Source: Ctenopharyngodon idella (lineage: Eukaryota > Chordata > Actinopteri > Cypriniformes > Xenocyprididae). Taken from it: a DNA stretch of 64,000 bases. The notes under the pieces were generated by a model. The model had not been told where the DNA came from, ran no database searches, and saw only the letters and a program-made list of their open reading frames with translations. The stretch covers positions 3,782,501-3,846,500 of the forward strand of contig NC_067236.1 of assembly GCF_019924925.1 (NCBI RefSeq), given 5' to 3'. Shown in pieces: positions 24,901 through 36,600 of this stretch. Position numbers and translations under genes: made by a program. The first letter of the stretch is position 1. Every line of letters starts with the position of its first letter.

Positions 24901-25571
24901 CAGTATTCAGCACTCGTGAGGCTCTCCTGCTCCACACACACTCTCTAATGACATCTCACGCTCTGAGAGGAGAGCCGCAATCTAAAGACACCCGCGGGAA
25001 TACAAAACAAGTAGAAACCACTCATGCTGGAGATCATGTTAGGATAGATTAAAAGTATCATTTTTACTCTGAGTCTGCTGTCATGTACTTGAAAAAGCCT
25101 TTGTGGACAATAATTGAAAATCATTGTTGTGTTGTACACCCTGTTGGCTACTTGTGTATAGATGAGAACTGAATTCAGTTGAACTGAATTTTTGTCACAT
25201 TTTCTTTGCGTACTGCTGCAAGTCATTAGAGAACATAATGTTTTGCATACAAATACAAGCATCACATGCAAAATACACACACACATAGAGTCAATGCATT
25301 CTCTCTAGCCATCAATTTAACTCCCTTGAAGGTCACTGCGGAAAGGGAATGCTATTTGCGGGACCAGTCTAAACGAAAGCAAACAGTGGAATCCCTTATA
25401 CAGATCATGGACACTTTAAAGAAGAAATGTTGCCATTTCTAATCCTGGAAGGTGATTCCTTACCAAAACTTATTTTCATGAGTTACGAATTAAATGGGAC
25501 ATAAAGAAGCAATATTTGATGTAAAAGTCTACCACAGCAAACATAAAGGAATGTTTCACCATAAAAGAAAA

Positions 25572-25607
<36 letters not shown>

Positions 25608-25769
25608 CAAATTTTTAATAATATTTGAATAAAGTGAAGATGTCAATTTTCCTAGGCCAGACATCACTTTTGGCCATGACTATATATTTTATTTTATTTT
25701 ATATGTATGTAAAATGTATTATTGTAATTAATGTAATTATATATAATTATACATGGGCTACAGTAATCA

Positions 25770-25800
<31 letters not shown>

Positions 25801-26899
25801 CCCACACACACACACATAAACTGAAATTTATGAAACTTCTTTTTGTTTGAAAGTATCTCACTATTTAGTTGTTTATTTTATTTATCCTTAATATCGCAAT
25901 TCCGGTTGGTGACGATAGTGGCACAGGACAGATAAGTAGGAAGGTTGCCTTAGCACAGCGTAGTACCAGGTCATCCCTACAGTGCATAATCCTCTGCCAT
26001 CTGAAAGCGTGCTGACTGCTGCGCCCAGACGCACAGGATTAGGGCGTCCTGGTCACCATCTGTCTGGAGCTGAGGAGCGAACAGGCCTGGATCAATGGGG
26101 AGGCCCTGCTAATAGCCAGACTTACGGCTGGGCTCGGTCTTGGAAAGCAATACTCCTGGAAGTCTTTGATTATGATAGGGAGTGATGTTGTGTGTGTGCC
26201 TCACCACCTGTCTCTGTTTTATCCCACTCACCAGATGGAGCAAGACTACAACTGTTCTTATGTACTGGCCACAACATTTGATCTGCCTCGTCTTGAACGC
26301 TTGTATACACACACACACACACACACACAAACTTGTACATCTATCTTTGTGAGGACATTCATTGACACATTGCAATCTCTAGCTCTTTACCCTAACCCTG
26401 CCCATGACAACCTACCCTTAACCTAATTATAACCTTATACCTAAAACCAAGCCTTGACCCTCAAACAGGCCTTCAAAGGTGTCTCAGAAAGGCCAAAATG
26501 TCCTCACTTTTCTCTCTTTGTCCTCACTCCTATGGTCTAAAACTCAAACTGGTCCTCACAAAGATACACATACATACACACGTATACACAGAGAGAGAGA
26601 GAGACGTACACAAAAATGTCTACATGCAGAACAGTTGTGAAACCTGAGAGACCATAACACAAGCTGTTTAAGATCTGGTTATCTTTAGCCTCTGCCATAC
26701 TACAGCTTGAATGAGTGGACAGTCTCTTGCTGTTTTTTTTCCCTCCAATCAGACTTGATGCTGTTCATAGTAATGCTGACTCAAATATTTAATCAGCACA
26801 CTAGAACCTGTTGAACCTGTCTTTTAACTGGAATGCTAGTTAGTAATGCTGGCTCTTCTTTACATTTAGGAGTTTGTGAAAACCTTAAGTATTAAACCT

Positions 26900-26968
<69 letters not shown>

Positions 26969-27612
26969 TATATTGCCAAAAGTTTTGGGACGCCTGCCTT
27001 TACATGCACATGAACTTTAATGACATCCCATTCTTAATCCGTAGGGTTTAATATGGAGTTGGCCCACGCTTTGCAGCTATAACAGCTTCAACTCTTCTGG
27101 AAAGGCTTTCCACAAGGTTTAGGAGTGTGTTTATGGGAATTTTTGACCATTCTCCTAGAAGCGCATTTGTGAGGTCAGGCAGTGATGTGGACGAGAAGGC
27201 CTGGCTCACAGTCTCCACTCTAATTCATACCAAAGGTGTTCTATCGGGTTGAAGTCAGGACTCTGTGCAGGCCAGTCAAGTTCCTCCACACCAAACTCGC
27301 TCATCCATGTCTTTATGGACCTTGCTTTGTGGACTGGTGCGCAGTCATGTTGGAACAGGAAGGGGCCATCCCCAAACTGTTCCCACAAAGTTGGGAACAT
27401 GAAATTGTCCAAAATGTCTTGGTATGCTGAAGCATTAAGAGTTCCTTTCACTGGAACTAAGGGGCCAAGCCCAACCCCTGAAAAACAACCCCAAACCATA
27501 ATCCCCCCTCCACCAAGTGATTGGAACACCTGAATTCAATGATTTGGAGGGGTGTCCCAATACTTTTGGCAATATGTATATTATATATATATATATATAT
27601 ATGGGAGTACCG

Positions 27613-27677
<65 letters not shown>

Positions 27678-30600
27678 TTATATTTTTTTTCTGTTCTATA
27701 ATTTCTGTCTGGTGGACAACAAAATGGGTGAAAATGATTTCTTTATAATGAAGAAGGGTCTCTGTGAAGGGTCTAAAATTCTTCTTACATGCTGTTTTCT
27801 TACATTCTAACTTGAGGAGTTAAGAATATTTCGTATTTCTTAAGAATTTTTTTTTTTCAAACGTAAGAATTTAAATTCCTGAATTTAAAAAAAAAAAATG
27901 TTTATATCGTATATAATAATATAATTATAATATTTTCCCAAATATTAAGCATTCCCACATAACACTACAAAGAATACAAACTAATATTACTAGTGATGTG
28001 CATGAGTTCGGCAAGAACCACCAATCAGATAACACTAAAGCCTTTAAATTTCTAATTAAGAAAAAAATGAGATACATGTTCTTTAGAAAATATTTGAAAA
28101 TGTAAGAATTTTACTTCGGAACATCCTTGTGAACTTCTTAAAATCTGTCTAAAGAAATGTTGTAACTTCTTAAGAAGATTTTAGCGAATCTGGCCCCAGA
28201 ATATGATAGAAATTAGAACTTTTAACTTGGACCAGTAAGCAACACCCTAGCAACCACCCAAAACACTGTAGCAACAGTCTTGCAACACACTAATAAACAC
28301 ACTGAACACATAAGAAAAGCGCACTGCAACACTCCCAAGTGTTGCACCATACCCAAGTATTGGTGAGTTTTGCCTAAGAAAGTACCACTTCAAAAACATG
28401 TACAAATCTATTTTATAAGTTGTTGCTCTATTGCAGTATTTTAAAGTACTTGACAGCAAGCTTTGAATATTGTCTAATTATTTTAGATATTCATGTGTAG
28501 TTTGCTTTTTTAGATGAATAAGCTGCTACCAAAATGTTAAGTTGCTCTATCATGGAGTATGATATGGAGAACTGCATTATAGAGGGTTTTGGTGGCCTAA
28601 CATCAGTGGAGTGTGTAGTCATTTGTTCAATTCGTGCACTGCTACACTCGACTTGGCTTATTTGATTCCCTGCTAAGTGAGATAATGAGCTGGATCAGCT
28701 TTTTCCGGGCTGCACAGAGCACACAATGGCACATGTGGGCCCTTCCAAGTGTCACAACAGCCAATGCACACGTAAGAGACATGAGGATTGCTTGTTTACA
28801 TGTTTCGTATCTCATGGTTCATGTAAACTTCCTCACTGCAGAGCTGTTCTCATAAAGTTTGTATGTTTGAAATACTACAATGACATTCACTTTCTGTAGA
28901 AATTTCAGTTTAGCTCTAGGCTTAAACTGTGCAGAGATGGATCTACTGTAAATAGTGTGGTGAGACATGAACATGTTGTGTATAGAGTAACATGAATCTT
29001 CTCATTGGCTCTATGTGGTGAATCTTTAGTCACATTTGAGTAGATAATCGAGAGTTTGGGCATTCTGCCCTCATTTCTCCTCTAGCTTTGCTCACCGGAT
29101 AGAAACTGCATTATTATCCTAGTTCAACCCTACAATGATTTTCCCAATGCAGGCTCTCGGGAGGAGATCTGGAGGAGAGTCTGTGTTGAAATGTGTGCCA
29201 GAGGGAACATGCATCTCTCATTATAAAAAAAAAAAAAAAAAAAAAAAAAGGCGCACAAATATTGTTTTCGTTTCAGTTGTTGATTCTGGTGGTGAAAATG
29301 TATCTAGATGCTCATTGAGTAAAATGTGAATCCTTTCAAAGATCTAGATTGATTGTGATTGTTTTCTGGTTAAAGTACAGATTTAAAGGATTAGTTCACT
29401 TTTAAATAAACTTTTGCTGATAATTTACTCACCCCCAAGTCATCCAAGATGTCCATGTCTTTCTTTCTTCAGTCGAAAAAAAAAAAAGGTTTTTGATGAA
29501 AACATTCCAGGATTTTTCTCCATATAATGGACTTCAATGGACACCAAACGGTTCATGGTCCAAATGACAGTTTCAGTGCAGCTTCAAAGGGCTTTAAACG
29601 ATACCAGACGAGGAATAAGGGTCTTATCTAGCGAAACGATCGGTCATTTTCGAAAAAAATACAACTGTATATGCTTTATATAAACAAACGTTCGCCTTTT
29701 AAGTGCCTCCGCCAAAACCGCATTTCTGTATTCTCCAAAAAGCTTACACTGTATGTCCTACGCCTTCCTTATTCAACTTACGGAAAAAATGTAACTGGCG
29801 CTGCGTTCGTTCCGTAAGTTGAATAGAGAAGGCGTAGGACATACAGCGTAAGCTTTTTGGAGAATACAGAAATGCGGTTTTGCGGAGGCACTTAGAAGGC
29901 GAACGTTTGTTTATATAAAGCATATACAGTTGTATTTTTTTTCTTTCGAAAATGACCGATCGTTTCGCTAGATAAGACCCTTATTCCTCGTCTGGTATCG
30001 TTTAAAGCCCTTTGAAGCTGCACTGAAACTGTCATTTGGACCATGAACCGTTTGGTGTCCATTGAAGTCCATTATATGGAGAAAAATCCTGGAATGTTTT
30101 CATCAAAAACCTTTTTTTTTTTTTTTTCTCGACTGAATAAAGAAAGACATGGACATCTTGGATGACATGGGGGTGAGTAAATTATCAGCAAAAGTTTATT
30201 TAAAAGTGAACTAATCCTTTAACCAGTTTGACTGAGTGAACAATGGATTAATGTTTTTATCGTAACTAAAACTAAACGAGGTGGTCATTGATATAAAGCT
30301 GAAATAAAGCTGAATTAAAGTTAAAATAAAATATAAGTGTGAAAAACTTTATAAATGTTTATAAAATAAATGTATAAATGTTGCCTTCACAGCTAAATTA
30401 AGTATTAAAATTACTAAAGCTAAAACATAAATGAAAAATAAATTAAAACCTAAATACAAATATTTAAAAATAATAATATATAAAAAATGACAAAAGCACA
30501 TAAAACTACTTAAACTAAAATGAAAAGTTAAAAATAAATCAATTCAAAATGTTAATAAATACTGTAATAGTATATAAAATAATACAAAATAACACTGATG

Positions 30601-33600
30601 GTCATCTCATAACATAAGCACTGAATTCTTTTTAGAGTTTCCCTTCTGATGTCTGTAAAAACAGGCTGTGCTTTGGGTGCTTTTGTGGTTTATTTTTGAA
30701 AACAGAATCATGTCGCAAGACTTTATTAGGCACAATTCAGTGCCTTGGTGGTGTGTTAGCTGATTAAATTTGATGTTCTCTTGTTAAGGTTTATTTGCTG
30801 GCTTGACTTAGTGTAACCTTGTTTTCCAATACAAGTGTTGTGGAAAAACACTATCCTGCCCGCCCTGTTGAAAAGAGTCTTGGAAGAAGTGGCATTTAAG
30901 GCAGCTAAATATAAAATTGACCTCAATATAACACAATAATTCATAGCGTGCAGCAAACCAGTACCTCAAAATAGTTCAGACTTTCCATCCATTAAAAAAG
31001 ATTAAGAAATGATGTAAAAATGTAGTGTTCGAAAACATTTACTCATGCTAATTTATACAATTCAAAAATGTATTACTGTATATAGAAATGAACATTAAAA
31101 GTGATTAATAAAAAGTAATGCTGTTAAAGCACTTCCTTTGAAGTGCTCTTTACCGCAACCTGGTACTTTCTAAACAATTATGTTTCCCAGCAAGCTGATA
31201 AAACCTGTGCAGAAGCAGCCAATCGACTGTTTTGGAAAACTTTAGCCAATATTGAGGTCAATGAAAGGTCTGAGTGTGGTTCATGAGTGAATGGTGTGTG
31301 GTCACATGTGTAAATACAAGGTCAGGCATATTTGCTGATTGTGCACTGATTCATATCAGCTTATCTTTGTAATGGGATGAGCCGTAGACTCTTACAACAG
31401 GCTTGCATAGTCATTGATCCGAGCCCTGTCAATCCCATCAGCAGTTTGGCTTATATATAGTGTAGGAGATCCATTAATGGTATTACTTGCCAACAATGAA
31501 GGTCCGCTACTCCACTCGTTTGCCTGCTTTTGGCATCAGAGGTTTATGGAGACATGAGTAATGTGCTATTGAAGCATGAGCTCATCTGTTCTGTCCCTCT
31601 CTTCTTAGACGTGCTCGTAAAGCACAGAGCTGGACGACAGGGAGGCTTTGACTTGACGGATTCCAAATGCAGCTCTTCTTGTGGTCGAGGGAGACTGAGT
31701 GCTTGTGTGGCTTTGTCTCGCTCATCTCTGCTACTGACATCAAAAGAAAGACTCTAGCAGTGCATTTGGATCTCTCTTTGTATGTGTGTGTGTGTGTGTG
31801 TGTGGTTTTTAAATTGACCTATAGAGCTGGACCTCAGCCAGGGAAGAGACCTTTACTCCGAAGATGTAGTTTCACCACAGCAGACATTTGATTATCTATG
31901 TAAAGCCAGGAGCGCTTTGCACGTTAGTTTATTCTAAGAATCCCCCACTTCCTGAACAACATGTGAAACTGTCAGCTGACATTTAGCGGAGAATCTGAAA
32001 TTGTTGATGCCAACAAAGTTAGTGAATGTAAAATAATGAAATTCAAGTCGAATTTCTGTTGATAAGAACCCCTGTGATATGACTTTGACTTTGACAAAAC
32101 AAAGCGGAATATAGGTGTGATTTAGGATATCCTGTTTACGTTCTACTAAGTATCTCAAATAAAACACTTGAATATCTGTCTTGTTTAATGTCATGAGCCT
32201 TAAAGGAACACTCCACTTTTTTTGAAAATAGGCTCATTTTCCAACTCCCCTAGAGTTAAACAGTTGAGTTTTACCGTTTTCGAATCCATTCAGCCGATCT
32301 CCGGGTCTGGCGGTACCACTTTTAGCATAGCTTAGCATAGTTCATTGAATCTGATTAGACCGTTAACATCTCGTTAAAAAATGACCAAAGAGTTTCAATA
32401 TTTTTCCTATTTAAAACTTGACTCTTCTGTAGTTACATCGTGTACTAAGACCGATCGGCTGAATGGATTCGAAAACGGTAAAACTCAACTGTTTAACTCT
32501 AGGGGAGTTGGAAAATGAGCCTATTTTCAAAAAAAGTGGAGTGTTCCTTTAAAAACGTGTGTGTACCCTCCATTGTGAGTATAAATTCTAATATATATAA
32601 AAATATGAAGATTTAATAAATGTATATATAATTATTTATGTATGCTATATAAAAATTATATATTATAGTCTGACATTATTACATTTTATATAATTTATTA
32701 TTCATTTTTCTTTTTTTATTGCAGTTAGTGTATCTGAAGGAGGAATCTCCTGTGGAAATGTGTGGCAGGGTGTTTTTATTTTTATGAAAACAGGTTTAAG
32801 CACTTAATTTCTCTGTATCAGCATTTTACCTTTAGTATAGGGACTTCAGCGTTTTATTTATTTAGTTATTTATTTGTGAGAAAATGTGTGTCTTTGCAGT
32901 TTTTTACTTGTTATTCTGTACTACAGACCTGCAGAGAGCTAGCATATACTTCATAAAAGTGTTCTATTCCCCAAATATTAAGGATTCTGCAGTGGTCTTT
33001 GACGTATTTCCTCTGTGTTCTGTTTGTCTCAATGCCTTCCTTTTCTGTCTGCAATACAGCAGGTCATTTCCCTGGCATTGTCTCAGACAGTCTTTATAGG
33101 GCTAACTCTACTGTACTCCTATTTAAAAGTTTGCAAAAGGCTTGTTTGTTTTTTATTCTTTGAAAAGGATTGTCCCTGTATTTGGGAAAAGAAAGACACA
33201 CAGGACTAGCTCAACAACCAACACAAAACCCCAAAAAGCACACTAAATACTGTACTGAGTACCATAGTACACTTATGGTAATACCATGGAACTTTGATAC
33301 ATATAATACTCCTACCGAATGTTTAACAGAAACATAAACCATGATAATTACAATACATAGAACTCCAAGGTACTTCTAAGAATACCATGGTACTATCATG
33401 GTAACTGCTCTGACTAATAAGTTAACAGACAGATATGATGCTATGATTGTTACACTTTGGCTTTTAAAATCATTTAAATTAGTCTGATTTGTGCACTCAT
33501 GCAGGTTTTTTCTCATTCTGAATTTAGGTAGTAGAAAACACTACTCTGATTTATGTAGTGAAAATGCTTGTGGGTTAGTGGTCAAAGATCTGAGCTGCTA

Positions 33601-36600
33601 ACCCAAAGGTTGTCATTGAGTAAGACTTCAGTGAATGTCAGTCACCAGAGTAAAATATTCAGTATGTTGTTTTGGATTGGAAAGTGTAATTTAATGACTA
33701 TTCGACCCTTTCTTTTTGTTGTTTTATAGGTGTGTGGTGGTGCTACTAAACCCTAAGAAAAACAAACAACATCATATCCTCAATAGCTCCAGGTGAGACT
33801 TTCATACTTCTGTAACCAAGCACAACATAGATAAATGTCACCTTCTATGGTTCATTAGCTCCTCTAGTGTACTAGTACATTCATTCTGGCGATGTCTATC
33901 AAAGTATAAAAAAGTGCTTAAAGGGCCGGTTCACACAGAACAGAAAAACAGCAAGATGCAGGTCAGTAGAATGAAAGAAAAAAAGGGCTAGAGATGCCTT
34001 TTTTAAAAGTTGATCTTCTTTTAGCTTGAGCATCATATTTATAGAATGTCACATAATGCGCGAGATGCTGCAAAAGACATGAGCGCAATGGTTAAAGACG
34101 TCTGTCTAGCGTGTTTAAAACAAAAACAATGGAAAAGTAGTGCAGTGGAATGGAAAAACATGTTCTGTGTGAACAGCGTGAAATGGAAGTTGCAATAGTC
34201 TTTTCTTTTCCTATTGTGATGAATATCCTTGTGAAATGGCATCTCGAACAAGAAAAAATTTAGGGAAGGACTTGATTTTGTCCATGGAGAATTGATTGGA
34301 TGGTTGTGGTTTGCTATTGGTCAATCTCACGTGAGTGACAGGTTGCCCCGCCCTCACACCATTAAACACGTCATCAGAGAAGAGAAGAGGTGTCGCTGCA
34401 ATAAGAAGTTATTTTGATTTAAAGATTATGAAAACAATAAAGATGTGCATTGATTAATAATTTATAATAAATACTACAATATTCCATAAAAAATGGCAGT
34501 TGTCCATTTTGATTTCATGGTAAAATAATGAACACAACAACCGAACAGATAGCCTTGTCCCAAACTCTTTGTTCATGGTTGAGCAAATGTTGTAGTGTCC
34601 GGCAGGTCGGGCTGCTCAGACATATAATAAGCAATAGGTGTACAGACAGAGAGGAAGTCTCTGAACTAGCAGGATACATGCACTTTAACATTGTCTTAAA
34701 TACTTCCGTCCACTCTCTCATTTCACAGGAAGACCATCACTACGCTCTCCTTCTCTCCTGATGGCAAATATGTGGTCACAGGCGAGGTGAGTATTCAATT
34801 CCTAAATATATCTGCGCTTTGTGGTTACATCACATGATCTAGTAGGAAGTCAGGAGCTCTGGAGCAGTATATCATATTTAGATAAAGCTGATGTAGCCGG
34901 GCTGTATGAAAATAAAGTTCTGTATCTTGCACCATCAGGCCTGTGAAGTATACAGTGTGCTGCAATCGCAATGACTAACTATCAGTGTCATTTGTCTGTT
35001 GTCACAGTGGAGTCAAGTACAGACAAATGTGATGACTATTGCTTCCCTTCCGCAACTCTGCAGCACTAACGTTTGGATTAGGAGGGATTTGTTGTCTTGC
35101 CTGGAATGTATAAATCATGCGAAACACAGACACAAAGTATTACAACCTTCAGAATAAAACTGATCGAAGCAAAAAGTAACAGCAAACAAGCACAACATAA
35201 CATAACAATAACAGTATTTAGAAAAAGTATTAAAATTACTTTATTTGGTTTAAAGACAACATGAAATGTAATTGGCAACACATTTAACATCTGTAATCTG
35301 GCATATTAATAAGTTAAACAGAATATTAGAAGGAATAAATGTAGATGTTGATTTTATCTATTTGGATTTGATTGGATCATTTAGTCAATTGGTTTGATGT
35401 TATTGATATTAATATTATTTTCCCCTTTATGTGCAGGCTTGGTTATGTCATCTGAGTAGCAAAAAGGTGGTAGTAAAAGTTATTACATTGAAATTGTGTG
35501 TTACAAGTTTCCTGTTATCCTGAAATATCAGGGAATTTCAAAAGTGTAATTTTACAGCCCTTTGAAACAATGATGGAAAAGTCATGAAGATTTCTTTAGT
35601 CAATGTACATGTTTGTAGTTTTGCTTTAGTTGTAAAGTATTTATTATTCAGCTAAAAATCTTGTAGTAAATGCAATCTCAGAATTATTTTACTATTATAC
35701 TGTATATAATAAAATTATTGTATTTTATAAAACGGTTAGTTCCTGTCCTTGATTCTGAATGGTCAATAGCTGTGTTTTATTCACGATAAAACACGGCTAT
35801 AACCGCTTCACCCAACGGTTCTGTGTATCACTACACAACCACTTTTAGCAACGTAAACTGAATTGAAGCTTACTGTATTATGTAGAACTAGAAGAGTATT
35901 GTGAGAAAGAGATCGAGTGAGCAAGTTTATTACTTGCATTCAGATTTAGCATTTTCCTTCAGGTCAGTCCTATGTTCACAATAAAAAAATCTGTTTCAAT
36001 GTCCGATGTATTATCTTGTCCTTTTAACATTTAAGGGGTTTTCCCGTGACTGACAGCGCTTTTGTCAGTTGCGTCTTGTTCTGTGTTCACAACAATTCAG
36101 TCTTTTCAATGTAAAAGTCTTCATACATACTCATACATCATGACATACTTATAAAGACAGTCTTTGCTGCCATCTAATGGCGTAATAATGTAACTTCTGT
36201 TGCTGTTCATGGTCAGGGACTATTTTTTTCCGGCGGAAGGAATGTTTTTAGTGAAAGTTTACTTCATGAAAGTTGCATTGATACATATTTTTGGCTTTAA
36301 TATTTGTATTGTGTGGTAACCGTTTTATAAAAGCAAAAAGGTACTTGAGGCTAGTGCTGTATCGTGAATAAGTCATGGCTGAAGGATCGCTTCATGTCGT
36401 GCCTAACAACACCCTTCAGCCGTGACTTATTCACGATACAGCACAGCCTCGTACCTTATTGCTTATTGCTTATTTGCACTATGAAAACATTTTTTTTTTT
36501 TTCCCTAATGAGGATCCGTCTTCATTTCCTGACTTTCTTTCTTCTGTGTAACACAAAAGAAGATATTTTGAGGAACATTAGTATCCAAACAATATTGGTG

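Larger units (their letters stand above)
20425..33729 (+). other. mapkbp1 intron 2 (13.3 kb)
   Basis: The largest intron. It holds fragments of hAT-like, Tc1-like and TTAA-ended elements, microsatellites, the 840-bp palindrome (29383-30222) and otherwise unassigned AT-rich DNA. Stretches 24060-25540, 25830-26300, 27680-29380, 30230-32199 and 32553-33250 show no gene or repeat I can name, apart from a short 'ctagcaaccaccc'-type repeat at 28238-28300. Confidence 0.55.

Noticed and set aside
25980..26190. GC-richer segment that might be a 5S rRNA or tRNA-like gene
   Set aside because: It lacks the conserved 5S internal control region and B box. Only a passing resemblance ('taccagg').
31530..31891. 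Open frames of about 75 codons in intron 2
   Set aside because: They overlap each other, show no domains and run into a (TG)n microsatellite.
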